A DNA stretch of 64,000 nt from Rufibacter sp. LB8 (GCF_014876185.1 NZ_JADALJ010000001.1:744001-808000), one strand, 5' to 3'. Positions 9,222 to 16,085 are shown, counted from the first letter of the stretch. Numbers and translations: made by a program. The notes: generated by a model from the sequence alone, not told the origin.

Positions 9222-9521
9222 ATAATAAAGGTTGGTCTAAAGTCTAAGTAAAAATTTACAGGGCTGGCTAACCTTCTACTAAAAAAAGGTTTGACTGGCC
9301 CGCTAAACGGCCGCAAAGATACAAATTCTGGCGGCATTTTTGATGTTAACCAGCAACCTTCCGTTTTAGGGCTCATTTCCGGAAATGAGCCCTAAAACGG
9401 AAATGGCCGGGCTCTGGGTTTTGCACCTGCACCTGGAAACCTGCTCTTTCAAACTGTTCCATTTTCATCATAACCAATGGTAGGGTAAAGGCCCTGCAGC
9501 CAATTCTCTATTTAAACGCCT
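9222..9521. other. Divergent intergenic region
   Basis: It separates ychF from the secreted repeat protein and should hold both promoters. The only recognisable structure is the perfect palindrome at 9359-9402. Confidence 0.5.
9359..9402. repeat. Palindromic element, copy 4 (perfect 44-bp palindrome)
   Basis: TTCCGTTTTAGGGCTCATTT and its exact complement meet at CCGG. The usual CGGGCTC/GAGCCCG is AGGGCTC/GAGCCCT here, a paired change in both arms. Confidence 0.97.
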
Positions 9522-10160
9522 ATGAAAAAGTTTTTCTCTCTCTTCCTTCTTTTGATGGTTAGTTATGGCCTACACGCCCAACACGTTGAAAAAGATATTT
9601 TCGGCGATTTAGTATACGCCTCCAAAGACCAGGTATACAAGGCTTTTCTCAAAAGAGACATTTTCAACAACCTGACCTTTACAGACAGCAACAATAACCA
9701 GGTACACTACAACCACCAATACCTGGTTTCTAACTACACCGGTATTTTCTCTAATGAAAAAGTGCGGATGGATTTCTTCAGGGATTTGCTTTACGTGAAC
9801 CGGCCCAGGGCAGGCTACCAAGCCACTTATGAAATTGACATCTTTGGCGCTACCTCCATCACCGACAATTTGAAACGAGGACTGAAAATAGAGAAAGATA
9901 TTTCTGGCCATCTGCAGTACTCCGGCAAAGGCCGGGAGGGGAATTTCTCTTTGGAGAGAAACATCCATGGAGATCTGGAATACTCAGTCGGAAACGCCCG
10001 CGCCTACCTCAAAAAGGATCTCCACCAAAGATGGGTGTACACCGACAGCCAAGGCAATACATTGGAGTTCAGCCCCAAAACCTGGGAGATGCTCAAGCGC
10101 AGGCATAAAAATGAGGAGGAACTCATGCTGCATTTGGTCCACCAGTTCTTGTTTATTTAA
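9522..10160 (+). CDS. Secreted protein made of short DIFG-type repeats
   Basis: I do not recognise a family. The 212-residue product has a signal peptide (MKKFFSLFLLLMVSYGLHAQ). The mature part repeats a motif near E-K-D-I-F-G-D-L-x-Y about every 20-25 residues: EKDIFGDLVY, KRDIFNNLTF, RMDFFRDLLY, EIDIFGATSI, EKDISGHLQY, ERNIHGDLEY, KKDLHQRWVY. Alternating hydrophobic and polar residues suggest an all-beta sheet or solenoid exposed in the envelope. It stands alone, with palindromic elements on both sides. It is a real gene by codon use and signal peptide; the function is unknown. Confidence 0.8.
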   Translation: MKKFFSLFLLLMVSYGLHAQHVEKDIFGDLVYASKDQVYKAFLKRDIFNNLTFTDSNNNQVHYNHQYLVSNYTGIFSNEKVRMDFFRDLLYVNRPRAGYQATYEIDIFGATSITDNLKRGLKIEKDISGHLQYSGKGREGNFSLERNIHGDLEYSVGNARAYLKKDLHQRWVYTDSQGNTLEFSPKTWEMLKRRHKNEEELMLHLVHQFLFI

Positions 10161-10468
10161 AGAGAAGCAGATTCATCAGTTTCTTTCTGTACTTGAATTT
10201 GCCTAAGTACTTCACCCCTTTTTTACTGTGTTTGCAATCAAGGCTTTGGGAATCAGCAGAAATGGGGATTTTCCGTTTTAGGGCTCATTCCTGAAAATGG
10301 GCCTTAAAACGGAAGCATGTATTTGGTGAACGATTGGTTTTGAATATTTTCGGCAGGGCAGTTACGCTAATTTGTCAAAAACGACAATAAACCGTAAGTT
10401 TAGCTAAGCACATTATGCAGGTGATTGCTTTTATACTCTAGTTACCCGCAATTTAAATAATAAAATTT
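10161..10468. other. Left boundary of the cassette array
   Basis: It holds one palindromic element (10270-10314) and then sequence that turns AT-rich before the first cassette gene. I searched for a GTTAGGTG-like half-site that would mark a left attachment point for the first cassette and did not find a convincing one. Confidence 0.5.
10270..10314. repeat. Palindromic element, copy 5
   Basis: The arms CCGTTTTAGGGCTCATT and GGGCCTTAAAACGG. It is the last host-type feature before the AT-rich cassette array. Confidence 0.88.
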
Positions 10469-11272
10469 ATGACAGAAGCAGAATACAAGCCTTTTTATTT
10501 AGAATCTGTTATAGAGGTTAATGACCAATATTATATATTAGAAGGATATCCACCATATGAATTTGATGAAAACTATTTCTACGAAATTCATATTGAAGCG
10601 CCTGCAATCCATTTTAACTTTCAGGATTATGTCGACACTTTCATTTGTGCAGACATTTTGTCTTCTAGAAAATTAGAAATATATTATGGTTCTGAATACT
10701 ATTCAGAAAGTTTTAGCGATGGAGAAATAGAATACAAAAATTATACCTTTAAAAAAATTAAAAAAGCATCAGAGACTGAATGGAAACCAAAGTTCCAAGA
10801 TTTACAAAGGAGATATAATAAATTATTAAATGAAAAATTGCCAGCTTATGTAATCAATAAAGATAAGGTGGAGAATAATTACAGGTTTATTTATGACAAT
10901 CTAGTCTCTTCTGGTAAAAATTATGGAATAAAAGATGATAGCATAGATAAACCTAGGGTTTTTATTTCGTTATATCATTTACTTTCTAGCCTATATACAC
11001 AATATTATTTAGAAGAGTTAGTGAGTTCTCCTCAAACAAAAGTACTTCGCAAAGATTGGAACATAGATTTTTTAGCTTTAGAAACTAAGTTTAATAATTT
11101 ACTTAAAGTTAATGTTGATGATTATGCAGTTGTTAAGAGTCAGTTTATAGAAATTTATACTGATTCTTTTAATCATATGCTAAGTAATATAAAGCATAAT
11201 TATAAAGACATAGATGAAAGTCAATATATATTACTATTTGCAGATGTTATTAAAAAGCTAAAGCAAACTTGA
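10469..11272 (+). CDS. Cassette 1 gene, unknown function
   Basis: I do not recognise this 267-residue protein. It is soluble, rich in Tyr, Asp, Glu and Asn, with no signal peptide or membrane helix and no catalytic motif I can name. Codon use is strongly AT-biased compared with ychF or the M49 peptidase, which suggests transfer. The first attC-like site begins 13 bases after the TGA stop, the usual layout for a cassette gene. It could be an immunity or defence protein, as many cassette genes are, but nothing in the sequence shows that. Confidence 0.75.
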   Translation: MTEAEYKPFYLESVIEVNDQYYILEGYPPYEFDENYFYEIHIEAPAIHFNFQDYVDTFICADILSSRKLEIYYGSEYYSESFSDGEIEYKNYTFKKIKKASETEWKPKFQDLQRRYNKLLNEKLPAYVINKDKVENNYRFIYDNLVSSGKNYGIKDDSIDKPRVFISLYHLLSSLYTQYYLEELVSSPQTKVLRKDWNIDFLALETKFNNLLKVNVDDYAVVKSQFIEIYTDSFNHMLSNIKHNYKDIDESQYILLFADVIKKLKQT

Positions 11273-11285
11273 TAAAAAAAACAGC

Positions 11286-11354
11286 ACCTAACATTGTGCA
11301 AACACCATGCTTCGGCCGACGGCCTCGCACGTTGTTTGCACGAGACCGTTAGGT
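11286..11354 (+). other. attC-like recombination site 1
   Basis: R'' ACCTAAC and R' GTTAGGT bound a 69-base imperfect palindrome. Inner arms are GTGCAAAC and GTTTGCAC, and the central block is CGGCCGACGGCC. R'' extends to AGCACCTAAC, whose partner TTAGGTG is now found at 15271, at the far end of the array. Confidence 0.85.
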
Positions 11355-11706
11355 CTAATTTTAAACATGAAGAAACGTTCTCGCTTTGCAGAAAAAAGAA
11401 TCGGCAAAAGTAGTAGAAGAGGGAAAAACGGAATCAGCTAAAGCAGAAAGTTACCTTAGCAAAAGTTGCGGAGCGTACCTCGACTTTGACCAGCGAAAAT
11501 GAAAAAGAGGAATTGACGCCGCGTTTGAGCAAAAAGAATTTATCCTCAATGCGCGCAGACCGACTTCGAAAATGCGTTTCCGGCCTGTTTTTCGGAAATA
11601 AGGGCAAAAGTAGAAATTACAACTGGAAAGCTGATTAGCGGCTATTTTCCGCAATCCAGGCAAAAAGCAGAAAGAAGAAAAGCAGTCTTCGCAGAGAAAA
11701 AACTAG
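11355..11706 (+). other. Cassette 2 body: no convincing gene; non-coding repeat copy 1
   Basis: This cassette has no ORF longer than a few dozen codons on the + strand. From about 11430 to 11610 it is homologous to 14950-15100 and 15890-16060: shared blocks include AATTGACG, GTTTGAGCAAAAAGAAT, CAATGCG and CCGACTTC. It ends in a degenerate palindromic element at 11575-11612. A promoter, a non-coding RNA or a decayed gene are all possible. Confidence 0.6.
11575..11612. repeat. Degenerate palindromic element in cassette 2
   Basis: GCGTTTCCGGCCTGTTTTTC and GGAAATAAGGGCAAAAG. Its position at the end of the shared non-coding block is the same as in the other two copies of that block. Confidence 0.5.
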
Positions 11707-11773
11707 ACCTAACAACGCATAAACGTCACCTTGGCCGACGGCCTTCGGCGTCGTTTATACCAGGCCGTTAGGG
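11707..11773 (+). other. attC-like recombination site 2
   Basis: R'' ACCTAAC and R' GTTAGGG; inner arms CATAAACG and CGTTTATA; central GGCCGACGGCC. R'' with flank (TAGACCTAAC) is complementary to the start of cassette 2 (GTTAGGTCTA), not to the adjoining R'. Confidence 0.85.
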
Positions 11774-11790
11774 GCAATTGAAAAAATAAA

Positions 11791-12627
11791 ATGATGATAA
11801 AAGAATTTTTCTACAAAAAATATGGAACAGAAGTTACTGATTCCATAATGACAGCTTCTAATGAAGTTATAGTAGAATCAAAAAACTCCGACATTACAAA
11901 ACACCATTTAATCAAAAAGCATCTTATAGACATCACGGTGGATTTAGACATTTCTCCTAAGCTTATCGACCAAGATGTGACCTGGGGAATGGACTTCTCA
12001 GGCTGGATTGGAAGCTATGACAGCGAAGTCGGTAAGGAATATATGATTATTGGGGCTGAACCAAGTATTAGCAGAAATTATCAACTTGTATATGGCTTTG
12101 GCAATAAGTACAATTTAAACATTGACCAAACCGCATCTTACCATTATGAAAAGGAAGATGACATTTGGAGTTACTTCACCAGATTGCTCATAAAAGAAAA
12201 TGAAAGCATAAGAGACTTTTTGGAGAAATGCTATATCACAGATTTATGTCACATTGTGCCACAAGGTTGCGGAACTGTTGAATCAATCTGCAAAAAACTT
12301 AATATCACAGCTAAAGAATGGGAAACGTTCAGAACATCATTGGCTAAAAAATTCTTGTTGGAAGAAATTGAATTAGTAAAACCAAAGCTTCTTGTTTTGC
12401 ACGGCAATGTCTCAAGGGACTTCTTTAAAACTCTTCTCAAGATAAAGTTTGAATCTATTGGGAAAATAAAAAACACCAAGTATTCAATTAGTAAGGCAGA
12501 GTGGAAGGGTATTCCCATTTTATCAATTCCTCATCTAAAGGGGCAAGTAAGGAACAAACTCTGGAAATGCGCAGATAAGGAAAGGTTTGAAAGCGCTAAG
12601 AATATAGTAAAATACAACTTTAATTAA
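11791..12627 (+). CDS. Cassette 3 gene, possibly uracil-DNA-glycosylase-like fold
   Basis: A 278-residue AT-rich gene; the start is MMIKEF at 11791 or one codon later. Weak but ordered hallmarks of the UDG superfamily are visible: IIGAEPSIS at about residue 90 (compare the GxxPs water-activating loop), CYITDLCHIVPQGCG in the middle, PKLLVLHGNVSRDFF at about 200 and ILSIPHLKG near the end (compare the HPS/HPH loop). If right, it would bind nucleic acid or act as a base-excision or defence enzyme. The likeness is mine by eye and could be wrong. The attC-like site 3 follows 25 bases after the stop. Confidence 0.7.
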   Translation: MMIKEFFYKKYGTEVTDSIMTASNEVIVESKNSDITKHHLIKKHLIDITVDLDISPKLIDQDVTWGMDFSGWIGSYDSEVGKEYMIIGAEPSISRNYQLVYGFGNKYNLNIDQTASYHYEKEDDIWSYFTRLLIKENESIRDFLEKCYITDLCHIVPQGCGTVESICKKLNITAKEWETFRTSLAKKFLLEEIELVKPKLLVLHGNVSRDFFKTLLKIKFESIGKIKNTKYSISKAEWKGIPILSIPHLKGQVRNKLWKCADKERFESAKNIVKYNFN

Positions 12628-12652
12628 CTGGAAACTTTAAAAGAACAACTGC

Positions 12653-12721
12653 CCCTAACATTGTGTAAACACCATACTTCGGCCGACGGCCTCGTACGCT
12701 GTTTACACGAGGCCGTTAGCG
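12653..12721 (+). other. attC-like recombination site 3
   Basis: R'' CCCTAAC and R' GTTAGCG; inner arms GTGTAAAC and GTTTACAC; central CGGCCGACGGCC. R'' with flank (TGCCCCTAAC) matches the start of its own cassette 3 (GTTAGGGGCA). Confidence 0.88.
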
Positions 12722-12757
12722 GTAAGCTTAAAAATAAAAATCCCAGAAAAAATAAAA

Positions 12758-13180
12758 ATGAAAGCGCATAAATATATTAAAAGCCACATATATTGTAAAA
12801 TATTTATGCTTTGCTACTTTCTAATTCCAATTAGTTGTTCTATTAAAGAAAATTCTGCATTTACTGTTGAGAACATTCGCACAATAAACGACGGAAAGTC
12901 ATATATCCAGAATACAGATAAAGTACTAAGAAAGGAGTTTGAACGGATTTGTCTATTAAAAAACAATGACTCAAAAAAAGATAAAGGCCTAATTTTAAGC
13001 GGAGATATGTCTTTATTTTATTTCGGCTACTGGACAGAGGAACTTGAAACGCTATCTTATGATGAACAAGCTGTATTAAAACAAGAGTGTAAAATTCTAA
13101 GGGATAATCTACCCGACTGTATGGAAGAGCTCATGAATGACTCAAAATTTTGCAATAAATGTTGGACTATTAATAATTAA
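12758..13180 (+). CDS. Cassette 4 gene a, small lipoprotein-like protein
   Basis: I do not recognise the family. The 140-residue product has a hydrophobic N terminus (residues about 12-27, IYCKIFMLCYFLIPISC) ending in PISC, which fits a lipobox with Cys at about 27. The rest is soluble, with several cysteines near the C terminus (CMEELMNDSKFCNKC). It is the first of three genes packed 3-13 bases apart between attC-like sites 3 and 4, so the cassette carries a small operon. AT-rich. Confidence 0.65.
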   Translation: MKAHKYIKSHIYCKIFMLCYFLIPISCSIKENSAFTVENIRTINDGKSYIQNTDKVLRKEFERICLLKNNDSKKDKGLILSGDMSLFYFGYWTEELETLSYDEQAVLKQECKILRDNLPDCMEELMNDSKFCNKCWTINN

Positions 13181-13183
13181 AAA

Positions 13184-13693
13184 ATGAACCACGAAAACCA
13201 ATTTGGAGAATTAGAATTAAAAGAGAATCTACTTATGTACAACCCTAAGTCAAGGATACTCAAAATTGGAAATAAATTTACCAGAAAAGGGGGATTTACT
13301 TTAGGAACAGATACCATTGAAGTTCCTTACAGAGACATCAAAACAGTATCAATAACAAAGAAATTTATGTACCATTGGTTTCTTTACGCCTTTGGTATAA
13401 TAGTTCTCATTTCAGGGTTTATGGAACAAGAAAGAACATATCAATCTGGGCTTCATGTATATGCTTACAAAGAAGCAGCCAACTTTGATGATAAAATGGG
13501 AGGCATTGCAATTGGATTAATGCTATTAACAGCGGGCTATTTCTATTCAAAAAAAGCTCTATCTAAAGCTAAAGCATTAAAATTAGTTTATGATGACGGC
13601 AGCAAGAATAAGGCTTATGTTTTTGCTTCTCAAGATGAAAATGAACTTACTAAAATAAAACAAGAAATTTTAGATAAGATAAGAGCTTACTAA
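13184..13693 (+). CDS. Cassette 4 gene b, membrane protein with two helices
   Basis: A 169-residue protein of unknown function. An N-terminal soluble beta-rich segment (residues 1-60, with LGTDTIEVPYRDIKTVSI) resembles a PH-like or GRAM-like sheet. It is followed by a helix at about 65-80 (FLYAFGIIVLISGF), a loop, a second helix at about 107-122 (GGIAIGLMLLTAGYFY) and a charged tail. It starts 3 bases after the stop of the lipoprotein gene, so the two are translationally linked. I see no toxin motif. Confidence 0.65.
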   Translation: MNHENQFGELELKENLLMYNPKSRILKIGNKFTRKGGFTLGTDTIEVPYRDIKTVSITKKFMYHWFLYAFGIIVLISGFMEQERTYQSGLHVYAYKEAANFDDKMGGIAIGLMLLTAGYFYSKKALSKAKALKLVYDDGSKNKAYVFASQDENELTKIKQEILDKIRAY

Positions 13694-13706
13694 AAGTAAA
13701 TATTCT

Positions 13707-13934
13707 ATGCCAGCACCTAAAATGGAAGTCCGACAATTTGTTTCTGATTCAAATAACACTTATTTAATTTACAGATATAAAGACGACGCAAATAATAATT
13801 ATGAATACCAAGTTTACCAATTAGTACAAGGTAAAGAATCAGCAAGATACCTTGGTGCACCTGAACGTATTCCAGGACGGGAATCAGATTTAAACACAAG
13901 AGAGATGTGTGATTGGATATTTAAATATAAGTAG
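13707..13934 (+). CDS. Cassette 4 gene c, small protein of unknown function
   Basis: A 75-residue protein, 13 bases after the membrane-protein gene. It is soluble, Tyr- and Asn-rich at the start (FVSDSNNTYLIYRYKDD) and ends in EMCDWIFKYK. No family recognised. The attC-like site 4 begins 14 bases after the stop. The antisense frame here is also open but has no supporting context. Confidence 0.55.
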   Translation: MPAPKMEVRQFVSDSNNTYLIYRYKDDANNNYEYQVYQLVQGKESARYLGAPERIPGRESDLNTREMCDWIFKYK

Positions 13935-13948
13935 AAAAAAAAGCCTAC

Positions 13949-14016
13949 CGCTAACACTGTATAAAAATCATGCTACGGCCGACGGCCTAGCACGTTTTTT
14001 ATACTAACCGTTACAT
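13949..14016 (+). other. attC-like recombination site 4
   Basis: R'' CGCTAAC and R' GTTACAT; inner arms GTATAAAAA and TTTTTTATAC; central CGGCCGACGGCC. R'' with flank (AAGCCTACCGCTAAC) matches the start of its own cassette (GTTAGCGGTAAGCTT) at 14 of 15 bases. Confidence 0.87.
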
Positions 14017-14044
14017 GTCACTTTAAATATAAAATATTTATTGA

Positions 14045-14716
14045 ATGAAGGTATTAGCGACTTTAATAATCATGTGCTTCTTTCTAATATCTTGTGTAGA
14101 GAAAAAGGAAGCGCCTGATGTTCAGAAAAAAGTACCTTCAATAGATATTCTCTCTTCAGAATACAAAGACATTGACACAACTATTCAACTAGCACCGTTC
14201 AATCTGAAACCTTTCTCGGCCAAAACCTCGGTAACAGAAAAGAAGGTCATAGTTGAAAAGGCTATAAAAAGTGCGATAGGAGAAAATGCTGAGGTGTTTC
14301 TAGAGAGACCTTGCTTTAAAATTGATTCCTTAAGCCAAAGGCCAGCTAAAATTGGTAGAGGCTTAGAATGCAGGCTCTCGGATTTCCACCTTATTGACTT
14401 GGACAAGGACGGGGACTTGGACATAATATACTCCTCTGTTATCGACCAGAATATAAACACCGACACGAACTCTCTCCTAATATTCAGAAACAATGGGAAC
14501 AACTTTAAGGAGTACAGCCTAAAAGGATACTTGTACAGCGCGGACTTTTCCCAAAGCAATAATGGAAAGTTAAAATTCAGAAATGCTCTTGGGCCGTGCT
14601 GCGATTACCACAACTACAATTTTTACGAAACAGAGCTAGATTTAGCTAAATGGTCGTTTAAAACAGAACACAAACTGGAAATTCATAAATCAAAAGTAAC
14701 AGAGAAGTTACTTTGA
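14045..14716 (+). CDS. Cassette 5 gene, lipoprotein with a DxDxDGDxD calcium-type loop
   Basis: This 223-residue protein begins with a lipoprotein signal (MKVLATLIIMCFFLISC, lipobox LISC, Cys at 17). A loop in the middle, LIDLDKDGDLDIIY, is a calcium-binding motif of the FG-GAP/VCBS or dockerin kind, and the region around it fits one beta-propeller blade. A pair GPCCDYHNYN lies further on. No specific function is visible. AT-rich. The attC-like site 5 begins 25 bases after the stop. It could be surface-exposed and ligand-binding. Confidence 0.7.
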   Translation: MKVLATLIIMCFFLISCVEKKEAPDVQKKVPSIDILSSEYKDIDTTIQLAPFNLKPFSAKTSVTEKKVIVEKAIKSAIGENAEVFLERPCFKIDSLSQRPAKIGRGLECRLSDFHLIDLDKDGDLDIIYSSVIDQNINTDTNSLLIFRNNGNNFKEYSLKGYLYSADFSQSNNGKLKFRNALGPCCDYHNYNFYETELDLAKWSFKTEHKLEIHKSKVTEKLL

Positions 14717-14741
14717 GAGAAATATCTAAAAAAAAAGCTTC

Positions 14742-14808
14742 ATGTAACAACGTGTAAACGTCAGCTTCGGCCGACAGCCTCGCCGCCGTTTACACCAGTA
14801 CGTTGGCG
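14742..14808 (+). other. attC-like recombination site 5
   Basis: R'' ATGTAAC and R' GTTGGCG; inner arms GTGTAAACG and CGTTTACAC; central CGGCCGACAGCC (one change). R'' matches the start of its own cassette (GTTACATG). Confidence 0.87.
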
Positions 14809-15059
14809 GTCATTGCAGAAACTTTTTACCAGCTGGCAACGCAGAAAAATTATCAGCAAAGCCTTAAAAATTATCGGCAAGCTTTGCAAAATAGAATCAG
14901 CAATAGATTTAGATTACCTTAACTAAAGCCAGATAACGCCGCCCGACTTTAATCAGCAAAAGTGGCTGAAGCGGGAAAGTAGCAGAACAAGCAAAAGAGA
15001 AATTGACGTTCCGTTTGAGCAGAATTTATCGGCAATGCGTGCAGGCCGACTTCAGCAAT

Positions 15060-15099
15060 GCGTTTTCGGCCTCTTTTTCGGAAACGGAGCCAAAAACGC
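15060..15099. repeat. Degenerate palindromic element in cassette 6 (first)
   Basis: The arms GCGTTTTCGGCCTC and GGAGCCAAAAACGC. Confidence 0.65.
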
Positions 15100-15133
15100 A
15101 CGGAAAGAATAATTATAAAATTGCGCTCGGCAA

Positions 15134-15177
15134 GCTGTTTTCGGGCTGTTTTTCTGAAATCAGGCCAAAAACAGAAA
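15134..15177. repeat. Degenerate palindromic element in cassette 6 (second)
   Basis: GCTGTTTTCGGGCTGTTTTT and CTGAAATCAGGCCAAAAACA; it lies 35 bases after the previous copy. Confidence 0.7.
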
Positions 15178-15210
15178 AAAACAATTCAGCAAGCTTAAAG
15201 AAACAACGTC

Positions 15211-15276
15211 CGCCAACAAGAGCTAAACGGCATCTCGGCCGACGGCCTTCGCCGTCGTTTAGCCAAGCCATTAGGT
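15211..15276 (+). other. attC-like recombination site 6 (last of the array)
   Basis: R'' CGCCAAC and an R' that reads ATTAGGT rather than GTTAGGT; inner arms GCTAAACG and CGTTTAGC; central CGGCCGACGGCC. R'' matches the start of its own cassette (GTTGGCGG). The TTAGGTG that follows complements R'' of site 1, so it is the displaced half of that site. Confidence 0.85.
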
Positions 15277-15395
15277 GTCATTTGTAAAGTAATACTCAGC
15301 ATAAGAACCTCCTTTTCTGGCAAGGGCAGACGGCCCAGTGTTTGTCCAAATTCAAAAAACAGGGTAACTATTTACAAATCTTAGCTTTGTAGGCA

Positions 15396-15426
15396 GGCTT
15401 TTTCGGGCTCTATTCTGGAAATGACC
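15396..15426. repeat. Half palindromic element
   Basis: A left arm GGCTTTTTCGGGCTC plus centre TATTCTGGAAATGA with no right arm. It lies just before the start of the following lipoprotein gene. Between attC-like site 6 and here (15277-15395) I see nothing nameable. Confidence 0.55.
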
Positions 15427-15441
15427 ACTAAACCATCTTAT

Positions 15442-15837
15442 ATGAAAAACAACTTCATCCTTATTGCAATAACTTTCCTATTATTGGCAGGGGCCGGTTG
15501 CACCGGAAAAGATGATGAACTTAGCGCAAGCCATCCTATTTTAGGGAAATGGAAGACTACCCGTATAGCCCATTCCATTGGAGGTCAGACGTATGAGAAA
15601 AGCATTGCCTACCCAGATGATGTTGTTGAGTTTACCAAGGACAAGAAGATTCTAACGTCTAGGTACGGGGTAGTCCATTCCACCGCCTTTTATCATATTA
15701 AAGGGGATAGCATTTCCATTCAGGTAATGAACAGTGGTGGTGGCGATTACAAGATTGAGAGCCTTACACAAACTACCCTCCAACTCAGGTCATCTGAGTA
15801 TGCCCGCGTAATGGACACGTATTATACCAGGCTGTAG
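15442..15837 (+). CDS. Small lipoprotein, lipocalin-like
   Basis: The start chosen is the ATG at 15442 (MKNNFILIAITFLLLAGAGC), which gives a clean lipoprotein signal with Cys at 20; an ATG seven codons upstream lies in a half palindromic element. The mature 111 residues, starting HPILGKWKTTRI and rich in beta strands, resemble lipocalin-like or DUF5004-type Bacteroidota lipoproteins. It lies downstream of the last attC-like site and has more host-like base use than the cassette genes, so it probably belongs to the resident chromosome. Function unknown. Confidence 0.75.
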   Translation: MKNNFILIAITFLLLAGAGCTGKDDELSASHPILGKWKTTRIAHSIGGQTYEKSIAYPDDVVEFTKDKKILTSRYGVVHSTAFYHIKGDSISIQVMNSGGGDYKIESLTQTTLQLRSSEYARVMDTYYTRL

Positions 15838-15852
15838 ACGTTAAATAGAATA

Positions 15853-15891
15853 GCGTTTTCGGGCTCTATTCTGAAAATGGAGCAGAAAGGG
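15853..15891. repeat. Degenerate palindromic element
   Basis: The left arm GCGTTTTCGGGCTC is intact; the right side reads CTGAAAATGGAGC and then decays to AGAAAGGG. Confidence 0.6.
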
Positions 15892-16077
15892 AATCAGCTA
15901 AAGATAAGGTTTCCTCAGCAAAAATTAAAGATCGCAGCCCGACTTTAACTGACATGAGCAGCAAAAGAGAAGTTGACGTAGTGTTTGCGCAAAAAGAATA
16001 TATCGCCATTGCGTACAGGTCAACTACAGGTATCCGTTTTTGCCCTCATTTCCCAAAATGAGCCCGAAAACGGAAAC
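15888..16077 (+). other. Non-coding repeat copy 3, outside the bounded cassettes
   Basis: It is homologous to the blocks in cassettes 2 and 6: GGAATCAGCTAAAG, then GCCCGACTTTAA, GCAAAAGAGAAGTTGACG and GCGCAAAAAGAAT, ending in a palindromic element. No gene is visible in the whole stretch 15838-16137. It may mark an old cassette whose attC has been lost. Confidence 0.55.
16034..16075. repeat. Palindromic element, copy 6
   Basis: TCCGTTTTTGCCCTCATTT and AAAATGAGCCCGAAAACGGA; the left arm has changes the right arm lacks. It sits between converging genes. Confidence 0.85.
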
Positions 16078-16085
16078 CACCGGGC

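Larger units (their letters stand above)
14809..15210 (+). other. Cassette 6 body: no convincing gene; non-coding repeat copy 2
   Basis: No credible ORF on the + strand: the longest, from 15003, runs straight through attC-like site 6. About 14940-15100 is homologous to cassette 2 and to 15890-16060, sharing GCAAAAGAGA, AATTGACG, GTTTGAGCA, CAATGCG and CCGACTTCA. Two palindromic elements follow in tandem. Confidence 0.6.

Noticed and set aside
10469-15276. CRISPR array
   Set aside because: Repeats are hundreds of bases apart, have different cores and flank genes; there is no short repeat-spacer regularity and no cas gene.
15003-15287. A 94-codon gene in cassette 6
   Set aside because: The frame runs through two palindromic elements and across attC-like site 6 into the next unit, and its translation is low in complexity.
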